A DNA stretch of 10,457 nucleotides from Candidatus Poseidoniaceae archaeon. GTDB lineage: Archaea > Thermoplasmatota > Poseidoniia > Poseidoniales > Poseidoniaceae. The position numbers were made by a program, and so were the translations under genes. Location of the stretch: positions 1-10,457 of the forward strand of contig JALRLN010000044.1 of NCBI GenBank assembly GCA_023254445.1. Direction: 5' to 3'. The notes beneath the pieces are model-generated. The model saw nothing but the letters and a program-made list of their open reading frames with translations, had not been told where the DNA came from and did not search any database. Each line of letters starts with the position of its first letter. Position 1 is the stretch's first letter. Of this stretch, positions 1 to 6,289 are shown piece after piece.

Positions 1-333
1 CACGTCAATTTCACCTGTGTCAAGGAAGGATTTGATGTTCGCTTGGTGCTCAGCATTGTCCCACAACAAGCCGGGTGAACCGGACTCACCACCGCTGAAT
101 TCGATGTATTGTGCGTGGTTCGTCTCGCCTGCTGTATGAGCATAATCCTCCAACAATTCTGCAAATTTACGGCCAAAACTGTGGCCGATGTAGAGGACGT
201 TGTATTCGTCAGGATTCACATCAAGCGGCATTCGATAGGTGATGTCCCCTTCACCTCCCCTCCCGAGGCCCAGGCATCCCGAGAGCGAGGTGGCGAGAAA
301 CAAGGTGGCCAACAACAACGCGAAATGCTTCAT
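1..333 (-). CDS. Lipoprotein with SGNH-hydrolase-like N-terminus (partial, runs off left edge)
   Basis: Reading the minus strand from the ATG at 333, the frame stays open for 111 codons to the window edge, so the C-terminus is missing. Residues 1-20 form a lipoprotein signal: short basic start (MKH), a hydrophobic stretch, then the lipobox LSGC with Cys20 followed by LG. This predicts export and lipid anchoring on the outer face of the membrane. After a Gly-rich linker comes YNVLYIGHSFGRKFAELL (about residues 44-61). It resembles the first block of SGNH/GDSL-type hydrolases and DUF4886-like proteins, where a Ser in a G-[NHD]-S-[FY] context is the nucleophile, here Ser52. The other catalytic blocks lie outside the window, so the enzyme class is only suggested. 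Base composition is about half G+C, clearly lower than neighbouring genes. A TATA-like box lies about 27 nt upstream of the start. The lipoprotein call is firm; the hydrolase call is tentative. Confidence 0.72.
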   Translation of the reverse strand, partial: MKHFALLLATLFLATSLSGCLGLGRGGEGDITYRMPLDVNPDEYNVLYIGHSFGRKFAELLEDYAHTAGETNHAQYIEFSGGESGSPGLLWDNAEHQANIKSFLDTGEIDV

Positions 334-354
334 GTACGGAGATTCGAAGGGTGC

Positions 355-365
355 AAAATAAAATT
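355..365 (-). promoter_or_regulatory. TATA-box-like promoter of the left-edge lipoprotein
   Basis: The minus strand reads AATTTTATTTT in an otherwise G+C-rich region. Its centre is 27 nt upstream of the ATG at 333. An archaeal TATA box normally sits about 25-28 nt before the transcription start, so transcription would begin at or next to the start codon and give a leaderless mRNA. No Shine-Dalgarno-like sequence precedes this start, which agrees. Confidence 0.55.
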
Positions 366-388
366 CCGGAGCGAAAGGACGGTGATGT

Positions 389-400
389 TCAGGATCCTGA
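389..400. repeat. 12-nt perfect palindrome upstream of the lipoprotein promoter
   Basis: TCAGGATCCTGA is its own reverse complement. It lies about 25 nt upstream of the TATA-like box of the minus-strand lipoprotein gene, in the 163-nt gap between that gene and the divergent SemiSWEET-like gene. It could be an operator for either gene, but one short palindrome can occur by chance. Nothing else recognisable was seen in 334-496; no clear TATA box was found for the plus-strand gene. Confidence 0.25.
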
Positions 401-496
401 TGCAACCCCCGATTCGAACACGTCAATTGCAGAACGCCCTTACCGAAGCGACCGGGGCACAGCGGGCTTGATGAGGGTCGGTGACCGCGGGCGGTC

Positions 497-775
497 ATGG
501 CGTCGTGGGGCATCGAGGCCATCGGCCTGCTCGCGGGGTTCCTCGGCGTCGTCGCCTGGGGCCCGCAGTTGCGTCAGGTCTGGGTGGAGGGTCGGCACGA
601 CGGCATCTCGCTGCCGACCTTTGCCATCGTCACCGTCGCCCTCGTGCTGTGGCTCGTGTACGGGCTGCTGGTCGACAGCGTGGCCATGGTCCTCGCCAAC
701 ACCGTGACCATCGCCATCATTGCGGCCATCATCATCGGCGTCGTCCGCCTCCGGCGGGCCGAAGGCTCGCCATGA
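497..775 (+). CDS. SemiSWEET/PQ-loop family small membrane protein
   Basis: A 92-residue protein with three hydrophobic segments (about residues 4-21, 41-60 and 63-82), the size and topology of one PQ-loop/MtN3 three-helix bundle. The first helix ends in VVAWGPQLRQVW, holding the Pro-Gln pair that names the family, followed by GISLPTFAI and then LWLVYGLLVDSVAMVLANTV. These match the SemiSWEET consensus, including the conserved W..YG and the Asn of helix 3. Bacterial SemiSWEETs dimerise to transport sugars, so a passive sugar transporter in the cytoplasmic membrane is the best guess. The substrate cannot be read from sequence. The ATG at 497 is the first start after an in-frame stop at 482-484. 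It has no obvious Shine-Dalgarno sequence. The gene ends 19 nt before the end of the convergent glutamine synthetase gene. Confidence 0.85.
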   Translation: MASWGIEAIGLLAGFLGVVAWGPQLRQVWVEGRHDGISLPTFAIVTVALVLWLVYGLLVDSVAMVLANTVTIAIIAAIIIGVVRLRRAEGSP

Positions 776-794
776 AGCGGTACGTGGCCGAGCC

Positions 795-1804
795 TCACAT
801 CGCGGACTTGGTGGTCTCGATGATCACCGCGCCAATGCGGTAGGGGTCGCCGTTGGACGCCGGTCGGCGGTCCTCGAGGCGGCCCACCCAGCCGTCGGTC
901 GGGACCGAGGCTGGGACGCGGATCGACGCTCCACGGTCCGAGACACCGTAGAGAACTGGTCGATGGACTGCGTCTCGTGCAGGCCAGTAAGGCGCTCTTC
1001 GTTGTGCGCGCCGTACACGGCCATGTGCTTCTCGATGTTGCGTCCGAAAGCCTCGCAGATGTTGTCGAACATGTCCTTGCCGCCAACCTCACGCATCGCT
1101 CCGTTCGAGAAGTTCGCGTGCATACCGGAACCGTTCCAGTCGCCCTTGATGGGCTTCGGGTGGTACTCGATGTAGTAGCCGTAGGACTCGGCAACGCGTT
1201 CCAGCAGGTAGCGGGCGACCCAAATCTGGTCACCAGCTTCTGCGGCACCCTTGGCGAAGATCTGGAATTCCCACTGGCCGCAGGCCACTTCCTGGTTGAT
1301 GCCTTCGAAGTTGATGCCCGCCTCAAGGCAAAGGTCCGCGTGCTCCTCGACCATGGCGCGACCGTGGGTGTTCTTTCCACCGACGGAGCAGTAGTACAGG
1401 CCTTGTGGGCCAGGGTAGCCGCCCACGGGGAAGCCCAAGGGCTGCTGCGTGTTCACGTCCATGATGAAGTACTCCTGCTCGAAACCGAACCAGAAATCGT
1501 CGTCGTCGTCGTCGATGGTCGCGCGACCGTTCGAGGGGTGGGGCGTGCCGTCCGGGTTCATGACTTCGCACATCACGAGGTAGCCGTTGACGCGAGCGGG
1601 GTCAGGGAAAATGGCCACGGGCTTGAGCAAGCAGTCGGAGGAGCCGCCTTCGGCCTGGCGGGTGGACGAACCGTCGAACATCCACATCGGGCACTCGTCG
1701 AGCGTCCCGCCGAAATCGTCGCGCACCATCGTCTTGCTTCGCATGTTCTGCGTGGGCTCGTAGCCGTCCAACCAGATGTACTCGAGCTTGGCCTTGTTGG
1801 TCAT
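795..1804 (-). pseudogene. glnA: Glutamine synthetase type II (GSII), 1-nt frameshift near the C-terminus
   Basis: ATP-dependent synthesis of glutamine from glutamate and ammonium. From the ATG at 1804 the frame gives 284 residues with GSII signatures: IWLDGYEPTQNMRSKT (10-25), DGSSTRQAEGGSSDC (44-58), FGFEQEYF (106-113), GKNTHGR (143-149), FEGINQEVACGQWEFQI (166-182), NGSGMHANFS (224-233) and RLTGLHETQSIDQF (271-284). After codon 284 only two bases of a Ser codon remain (951-952). Reading then resumes in another frame at 950 with YGVSDRGASIRVP, LEDRRPASNGDPYRI and a stop at 795-797. One base is therefore missing between 950 and 951; restoring it gives 336 residues, about normal for GSII. Uncorrected, translation runs on in the wrong frame to about 824 and loses the RGASIRVP Arg and the terminal motif. 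A sequencing or assembly error in a functional gene is more likely than decay, because both halves are fully conserved. The run of six Asp at 98-103 is also seen in Bacteroidetes-type GSII. Confidence 0.93.
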
Positions 1805-1813
1805 GCCACTGCG

Positions 1814-1834
1814 CCTCCGAGGGCGGTATATGAA
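1814..1834 (-). promoter_or_regulatory. glnA TATA box and GGAGG ribosome-binding-like site
   Basis: On the minus strand TCATATA (1827-1833) is centred about 26 nt before the ATG at 1804, the spacing expected for a leaderless archaeal promoter. A GGAGG (1814-1818) also lies 9 nt before the ATG. If transcription starts at the ATG, GGAGG would be in untranscribed DNA; if it starts farther upstream, GGAGG could serve as a Shine-Dalgarno site. The sequence alone does not decide between the two. Confidence 0.55.
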
Positions 1835-1846
1835 CAATTCTTTCCT

Positions 1847-1862
1847 GAAAAGTTCACTTTTC
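1847..1862. promoter_or_regulatory. Perfect 7+2+7 inverted repeat upstream of the glnA promoter (candidate operator)
   Basis: GAAAAGT (1847-1853), a two-base spacer, then ACTTTTC (1856-1862): both arms match perfectly. The centre is about 50 nt upstream of the glnA start and about 14 nt beyond the TATA box, a typical position for a dimeric regulator acting just upstream of the archaeal core promoter. It lies in the only strongly AT-rich stretch of the window (about 1830-1920). Nitrogen-responsive control would make sense for glutamine synthetase, but the regulator is not identifiable here. The rest of 1840-1977 shows only a weak TGAT-T-ATCA repeat at 1893-1901. Confidence 0.45.
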
Positions 1863-1917
1863 CGCCACTTTGGGGCCATTTTATTATTCGTTTGATTATC
1901 ATAAGCGGTTCTTTCTT

Positions 1918-1967
1918 GCTCGCCCTTCGTTCGAATGAGTAGCGGAGGTGAACTCGGTTGGGCGAGC
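1918..1967. repeat. 8-nt inverted repeat between the S15 hydrolase stop and the glnA promoter
   Basis: GCTCGCCC (1918-1925) and GGGCGAGC (1960-1967) are perfect reverse complements separated by 34 nt. They lie just after the stop of the minus-strand S15 hydrolase gene (1978-1980). A long-loop hairpin in that transcript is possible. There is no T-run after it in the direction of transcription, so it does not look like a classical terminator, and chance is a real alternative. Confidence 0.2.
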
Positions 1968-1977
1968 GAGCAACGGC

Positions 1978-3780
1978 TCATGCGTTGTTGGCCGCCTCGG
2001 TGGATTGCGGCGTTTGGAACGCCGTGCTTCCGTCGCGCTGCACCGTGGGCAGGGTCAGCACCGATCCGTCCGTAATCACGTGCACGGGGCAGGCCAACCC
2101 GCACGCCGGCGCGAGGTAATCCTCCCCGGTCTCGGTCATCACGAGGCGGAGGCCGTGGCCGGCGGGCAGCAGGACGTCCATCCCTTGGAACTCCATCAGC
2201 ATCGTCAGCGCGCTGCCGGCGACCACCGTTTGAGGCTCCGACCCCCCCGCATGGTAGCGCACGTCCATGGTGGCGTGCCCCAGCCGCAGCCCGGTTTCGG
2301 CATCCTGGAGTTCGACGAAGACTTGCCCTCCGTCGTAGGTCGGGCTGGCCAGCAGGTGCAAGGTGGGGAGGCCAGCGATGTGCAGGTCCTCCTCGGACAG
2401 CGACGGGCATTCGACGGTCACGGACTGGATGCCGCCGCCGAGCGCGGACACGCCACCCACCCACGACCCGCTTGAGGAGCACTCCGCCAGATCGAGGGTG
2501 ACGTCCGAGGCATCGAGCGGGGGCCAGGTGTCCTCGACGCGCCACTGCCCGTCGTTGCGCTGAATCTGCGCGTGCAGGGCGGGGGCGGGGCCCTCGCCTT
2601 TCAGGTAGAAATCGAACCACTCGAGCAGGTCTTGGGCCCAGTCCCAGCGCGTCATCTCATCGACGGCTTCGCCCCCATAGCCGCTCGGTTGTGCGTTGTG
2701 CTTGGTCCACTGGTCGGGGTAGTTGTGCTCCCACTGCCCCAGCATGCCTCGAACCTCGTAGCCGGCATCGACGTAGGCTTGGTACCAATGGGTGCCCGGT
2801 GGCCCGCCGAAGACCTGGTGGGGATCCACGTTCCAGTCCTGCATGCCTTGGATCCAGTACACCGATCCGTTCCAGTTCTGGAAGGCCTTGTCGATGTGGC
2901 TGCGCTCGTCGTAGTAGTTCGCCATGTAGGGGTCCATTTCCCCCCCAACATAGGTCACGGGGCCTGCAAACAGGCCCTCGGCGATGTCCGGGCAGACGTT
3001 GTCAAGGTCGTCCTCGTTGTAGTCGACCGTGCTGGAGAAGTAGTTCATGTGCATGACCTGCGAGCGCGCTTCCGCGCTCCCGTTTTTGTAGAGCAGTGGG
3101 TGGAGGGCCGTGGTGCCGGAGATCGGAACGATGGTCTTCAGGTGCTCGCTGCCCATCGCCGCCGCCTCCCATTGCGTCGCGCCCTCGTAGGACTTCCCGT
3201 ACAGGCCAACGTTGCCGTTGCTCCAGTCCTGCGTGCCCAACCATTCCACCGCTGCATGGATGCCGAGGCCCTCGCCGGCGCCTCGGTAATCGAAGCAGCC
3301 GCTGCTCTCCTCGGTGCCGAACACCGCGACCTGGGCGAAGGCGTAACCGTGCGGCACGAAATTCTCGAAAATGAACTCGCCTCGGCCGGCGCTGACGACG
3401 TTGGTCGGGGTGGATTCGGCGCCCTGGGTGCCGTAGGAGAAGTACGGCGAGACCACCGCGATGACCGGGACTTCCTCGCCGTCTTCGGTGTTGGACGGCA
3501 ACCAGTAGGAAAGGTGAACCTCGGCCGTGGCGGGTCCGGTGGCCCACACCGAGGAGGTGTCGACCTCGATCATCGCCTCCTGAACCGGCAACGCCGTGTG
3601 CGGTCCGTCGACGAGGACACGGCTGTAACTGCCCGTCCAGTTCCACTCCAGCAAATGGCGGTCCTGCAGCGCCACGCGGCCGTCGTCGGTCGATGTGGAC
3701 GGGCTCGCGTCGTCGCCGAGGCACCCGGACAGGGGGACGAGCAACAACAGCAGGACGAGCGAGACGGCGCGCCCTTGCAT
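1978..3780 (-). CDS. Secreted lipoprotein S15/CocE-type serine hydrolase (X-Pro dipeptidyl-peptidase-like)
   Basis: A 600-residue protein starting with a lipoprotein signal: MQGR, a Leu/Val-rich stretch, and the lipobox PLSGC with Cys20, then an acidic Ser/Thr-rich linker. It should act on the outer face of the membrane. The alpha/beta-hydrolase core carries GCFDYRGAGEG (161-171) and the nucleophile elbow GLYGKSYEG (192-200, Ser197). It then has GMQDWNVDPHQ (312-322, probable catalytic Asp315) and GQWEHNYPD (348-356, catalytic His352), in the order of the PepX/CocE family. Residues from about 400 to 580 fit the family's C-terminal beta-sandwich domain. Known relatives cleave X-Pro dipeptides or hydrolyse esters and amides; peptide scavenging is the likely role but the substrate is not determined. 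A GAGG lies 7 nt before the ATG at 3780. The start is supported by the signal peptide following directly. Confidence 0.88.
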   Translation of the reverse strand: MQGRAVSLVLLLLLVPLSGCLGDDASPSTSTDDGRVALQDRHLLEWNWTGSYSRVLVDGPHTALPVQEAMIEVDTSSVWATGPATAEVHLSYWLPSNTEDGEEVPVIAVVSPYFSYGTQGAESTPTNVVSAGRGEFIFENFVPHGYAFAQVAVFGTEESSGCFDYRGAGEGLGIHAAVEWLGTQDWSNGNVGLYGKSYEGATQWEAAAMGSEHLKTIVPISGTTALHPLLYKNGSAEARSQVMHMNYFSSTVDYNEDDLDNVCPDIAEGLFAGPVTYVGGEMDPYMANYYDERSHIDKAFQNWNGSVYWIQGMQDWNVDPHQVFGGPPGTHWYQAYVDAGYEVRGMLGQWEHNYPDQWTKHNAQPSGYGGEAVDEMTRWDWAQDLLEWFDFYLKGEGPAPALHAQIQRNDGQWRVEDTWPPLDASDVTLDLAECSSSGSWVGGVSALGGGIQSVTVECPSLSEEDLHIAGLPTLHLLASPTYDGGQVFVELQDAETGLRLGHATMDVRYHAGGSEPQTVVAGSALTMLMEFQGMDVLLPAGHGLRLVMTETGEDYLAPACGLACPVHVITDGSVLTLPTVQRDGSTAFQTPQSTEAANNA

Positions 3781-3900
3781 GCCATGGCCTCGGCACAGCC
3801 CTTCATCACGCTGACGCTGCCGTCGTGAAGGTGCGCGACCCGGTGCTTCGACCGCTCAAGCGCCCACAGGATGAAGGGTGAAGCGTCGTAGCCACCGACG
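3781..3900. other. Divergent intergenic region between S15 hydrolase and glycosyltransferase
   Basis: This 120-nt gap must hold promoters for genes leaving in both directions. It is G+C-rich with no TATA-like box or clear repeat. The GAGG before the hydrolase start (3788-3791 on the minus strand) is the only signal recognised. A minus-strand frame is open across the gap but belongs to no recognised gene. Confidence 0.35.
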
Positions 3901-5127
3901 ATGGTCGTGCGCCACCTCCACGTCGCCGTTCGGGACCTCGACCCACCCGGCGGTGGTGCGGAGCGTTCGCTGGCCGCCTTGCTGAACGGACTCGCGCACG
4001 CGGGCCCGGTGGCCTCTGGCTTGCCTCACCTCGTTCCGACCGTGCCGGTCGACCTGCTGCCAACGCATGAGGCGTGGCAGATCAGGGCCATCTGCAGCGA
4101 GGCGCGCGGCGCTGCTGCTGGACTGTTGGATTCCAACGTGGACCTGAGGCGCGTCCCGCTTGCTCACGAAGGTGTTTGGTCGCGCGTCGCATGGGGGTTG
4201 CGACAGCGAAACGGTGAGCGGCGACCACGCCCGTGGGCCCACCACCGCCACCTGAGACGGCGCAACGCGCAGTTCGAGCGCGTGGTGTCCGAATGGTTGC
4301 CTACCGAAGCGACCGGCATCGGCGTGACCCAGTTGGACTGGGCCCCGGGCGCTGTGGCGGCCTTCGTCAAGGCGGGCCTGCCTTGGGTGGTGTTCGTGCG
4401 CGACGAGATCGTCTTCCGATTTCCTGACCTCTATCGTCCTGTGCTTGAGGGGGCGGCCTTGGTGTGTGGGGCAGGGGAGGGGTTGCTGGCTCAGGTGCGG
4501 TCGGTGTTTCAACTGCGCGCGACGGCCAATGGGCCCTTGCCCATCGATTTTGGAGGGAGGTTTGGCACGGTCGAAGAGGTGGCCGCTCGGGTCGAGGCCG
4601 CCCGCGCAGAGCGCGGCGAAGGTGCGCGGCCTCGGATCACCGTTGTCGGCGTGACGCCGGAGAAGGGCCTCGCCACCTACCATGCCCTGCTTCCGAGGTT
4701 GTCGGAACGTTGGCCGGAGGCGGAGGTGGAATTCGTCGGTGACGGCGCGTTCATCGAAGAATTGCGCCGCTATCCCAACGCCGTGCTTCGAGGAGCCCAG
4801 CCGGTTGAGGACGTCTTTCCCTTCACCGACGTGCACCTGCTATTGGTCGAAACCACCGGTTCGTGGGGGCGGGTCATCAACGAAGCGGGGTTGCATCGCG
4901 TCCCAAGCGTGACCTGCAGCATCGGCTCTCAACCCGAGGCGGTGGGCCCGGGAGGCTTGGTCGTGAACGACCACCGCGACATCGATGCGCTGATCGACGG
5001 TCTTCGTGACGTGGTTGAACAGCGAGACGTGCTGGGCCAACGCGCGTTGGAGCATACGGCCGTTGTTGACCACCGACGGTCCGTCGCGTGCTTTCGAGAA
5101 GCGTTGGAAGGGGTGCTTTCTCGTTGA
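3901..5127 (+). CDS. GT4-like family glycosyltransferase
   Basis: A 408-residue protein with the GT-B layout. The N-terminal domain has the donor/acceptor loop DPPGGGAERSLAALLNGLA (14-32), the GGGAERSL form typical of family GT4. The C-terminal Rossmann domain begins near 243 with RPRITVVGVTPEKGLATYHA (the 'V-G-x-x-x-x-K-G' strand/loop), continues with VEFVGDG (276-282), and ends with LLLVETTGSWGRVINEAG (313-330), where Glu328 is the conserved nucleotide-sugar-binding Glu. The usual EGFG is replaced by TGSWG, so the first Glu of the EX7E motif is not in its usual context. No membrane segment is seen, so it is cytoplasmic or peripheral. It precedes by 46 nt the sugar aminotransferase gene, suggesting it transfers the sugar made by the downstream enzymes. 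The ATG at 3901 is the first start after an in-frame stop at 3889-3891; GTG at 3907 is an alternative. Confidence 0.82.
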   Translation: MVVRHLHVAVRDLDPPGGGAERSLAALLNGLAHAGPVASGLPHLVPTVPVDLLPTHEAWQIRAICSEARGAAAGLLDSNVDLRRVPLAHEGVWSRVAWGLRQRNGERRPRPWAHHRHLRRRNAQFERVVSEWLPTEATGIGVTQLDWAPGAVAAFVKAGLPWVVFVRDEIVFRFPDLYRPVLEGAALVCGAGEGLLAQVRSVFQLRATANGPLPIDFGGRFGTVEEVAARVEAARAERGEGARPRITVVGVTPEKGLATYHALLPRLSERWPEAEVEFVGDGAFIEELRRYPNAVLRGAQPVEDVFPFTDVHLLLVETTGSWGRVINEAGLHRVPSVTCSIGSQPEAVGPGGLVVNDHRDIDALIDGLRDVVEQRDVLGQRALEHTAVVDHRRSVACFREALEGVLSR

Positions 5128-5173
5128 AGGATATGCCGCAGGGTGCTAAGTAGCAGAAGACAAGGGCCCCCCC

Positions 5174-6280
5174 ATGGAGGACCGCCCCAAGGTTCCCCTC
5201 GGCCGGATGCACATCGACGACGAGATGCGCGAGGCGACCCTGCGCATCCTCAATTCTGGGCACTGGATCAAGGGTCCAGAATCGAAGGCTTTCGGCCAGG
5301 AATGGGCCGAGTACTGCGGCGCCCTCGGCGGGGTGCCGTGCAGCAACGGCTCAGTCGCCCTCATCGCCGCCCTCAAGGTGCTCGGCGTCGGGCCGGGCGA
5401 TGAGGTCATCGTGCCCAGCCACACCTACATCGCCAGTGCCACATGCATCGAAATGGTTGGCGCGCACCCCGTTTTTGTCGAAGTCGAGCCCGAGTTTCAT
5501 ACCGTTGCCTTGGCGTCCATTCAAGCCGCGCACACCCCTCGTACCAAGGCCGTCATCGCGGTCCACCTGTACGGCCAACCCGTCGCCGAGGACGTGTTCG
5601 CATGGTGCGCAGAGCAAGGCCTGCCGGTCATCGAAGACGCGGCCCAAGGTCACGGCGCCTCGTTGAACGGAAAGCGCGTTGGTTCCTTCGGCGACCTCGC
5701 CACCTTTTCCTTCTTCCCAAGCAAGAACATGGCCGTGGGTGGCGACGGTGGGGCCATCCTCGTGAACCGGGAGGACCTGCTCCACCCCATCTCCGTGGTC
5801 ATTGACCACGGGCGCTCCAGCAAGTACCAGAACGATACCCTTGGCACCAACTTCCGGCTTTCGGAGATCCAATGCGGCATCGGTCGAGTGCAACTGCGCC
5901 ACCTCGACGGGTGGGTGGCCCGACGCAACATCATCGCATCGCGGTACCTTGCCGCCTTCGAGGGGCACCCCCACGTGCAGCCGCCCGTCGTCCGAGCGGG
6001 CGCGGTGCATGCGTGGCACCAATTTGTGGTGCAGGTGGAGGACCGCGAGGGTTTCATGGCCCACATGGACGCACACGGTGTGGCGACCGGCATCCATTAC
6101 CCAATCCCATGCCACCTCCAACCGGTGTTTGAGGGCCACCCGCAAGCCAACGACGTGGGACTCAACGCCACCAGCAGGCTGTGCGACCGCATCGTCTCGC
6201 TTCCCGTCTTCCCCCTCCTCGAGGACGAGGAAGTCGACCGGGTCATCGCCGCCGTTCTTGCCTATCCTGGCACCGCTTGA
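5174..6280 (+). CDS. DegT/DnrJ/EryC1/StrS-family PLP sugar aminotransferase (WbpE/WlbC-like)
   Basis: A 368-residue protein of normal family length. Seen motifs: WIKGPESKAF (31-40), CSNGSVALIAALKVLGVGPGDEVIVPSHTYIAS in order at 56-88, with the cofactor-contacting region around VPSHTYIA. Next come VIEDAAQGHGA (152-162, Asp155 contacts the PLP ring nitrogen) and SFFPSKNMAVGGDGG (179-193), with Lys184 the Schiff-base lysine. GIHYPIPCHLQP lies near the C-terminus. The family transfers an amino group from glutamate to a keto-sugar nucleotide. Next to a WbpD-type acetyltransferase and a Gfo/Idh dehydrogenase, the best fit is amination at C3 of UDP-3-keto-GlcNAc-uronic acid; C4 aminotransferases share the fold, so the position is inferred from context. 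The ATG at 5174 follows a run of seven C and lacks a Shine-Dalgarno sequence. It is followed after 9 nt by the acetyltransferase gene. Confidence 0.88.
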   Translation: MEDRPKVPLGRMHIDDEMREATLRILNSGHWIKGPESKAFGQEWAEYCGALGGVPCSNGSVALIAALKVLGVGPGDEVIVPSHTYIASATCIEMVGAHPVFVEVEPEFHTVALASIQAAHTPRTKAVIAVHLYGQPVAEDVFAWCAEQGLPVIEDAAQGHGASLNGKRVGSFGDLATFSFFPSKNMAVGGDGGAILVNREDLLHPISVVIDHGRSSKYQNDTLGTNFRLSEIQCGIGRVQLRHLDGWVARRNIIASRYLAAFEGHPHVQPPVVRAGAVHAWHQFVVQVEDREGFMAHMDAHGVATGIHYPIPCHLQPVFEGHPQANDVGLNATSRLCDRIVSLPVFPLLEDEEVDRVIAAVLAYPGTA

Positions 6281-6285
6281 GGGGA
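6279..6285 (+). promoter_or_regulatory. Shine-Dalgarno site overlapping the aminotransferase stop codon
   Basis: The stop TGA is immediately followed by GGGG, giving TGAGGGGAGCGC before the acetyltransferase ATG at 6290. This GAGGGG site lies at normal distance and supports that start. It suggests that ribosomes terminating on the aminotransferase gene reinitiate on the acetyltransferase gene, and so that the two genes share one mRNA. Confidence 0.55.
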
Positions 6286-6289
6286 GCGC

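Noticed and set aside
400..430. T-loop-like GTTCGAATC on the minus strand, suggesting a tRNA gene
   Set aside because: The flanking bases cannot form the five-pair T-stem, and no anticodon arm, D-arm or acceptor stem is present around it.
1498..1515. Tandem CGT repeat (microsatellite)
   Set aside because: It is simply the code for the six-Asp run of GSII, which is conserved in relatives.
977..1942. Long plus-strand open frame opposite glutamine synthetase
   Set aside because: It is the antisense shadow of a strongly conserved gene, with Val/His/Arg-rich translation typical of such shadows.
2572..3828. 418-codon plus-strand open frame opposite the S15 hydrolase
   Set aside because: The minus strand has a signal peptide, lipobox and catalytic triad; the plus-strand translation has no recognisable domain.
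3781..3900. Open minus-strand frame across the divergent gap, reading GGYDASPFILWALERSKH and onward
   Set aside because: It looks protein-like but has no good start of its own, runs into the first part of the S15 hydrolase gene in another frame as low-complexity Cys/Ser/Arg-rich sequence, and matches no family known to me. Lack of stops is common in DNA this rich in G+C.
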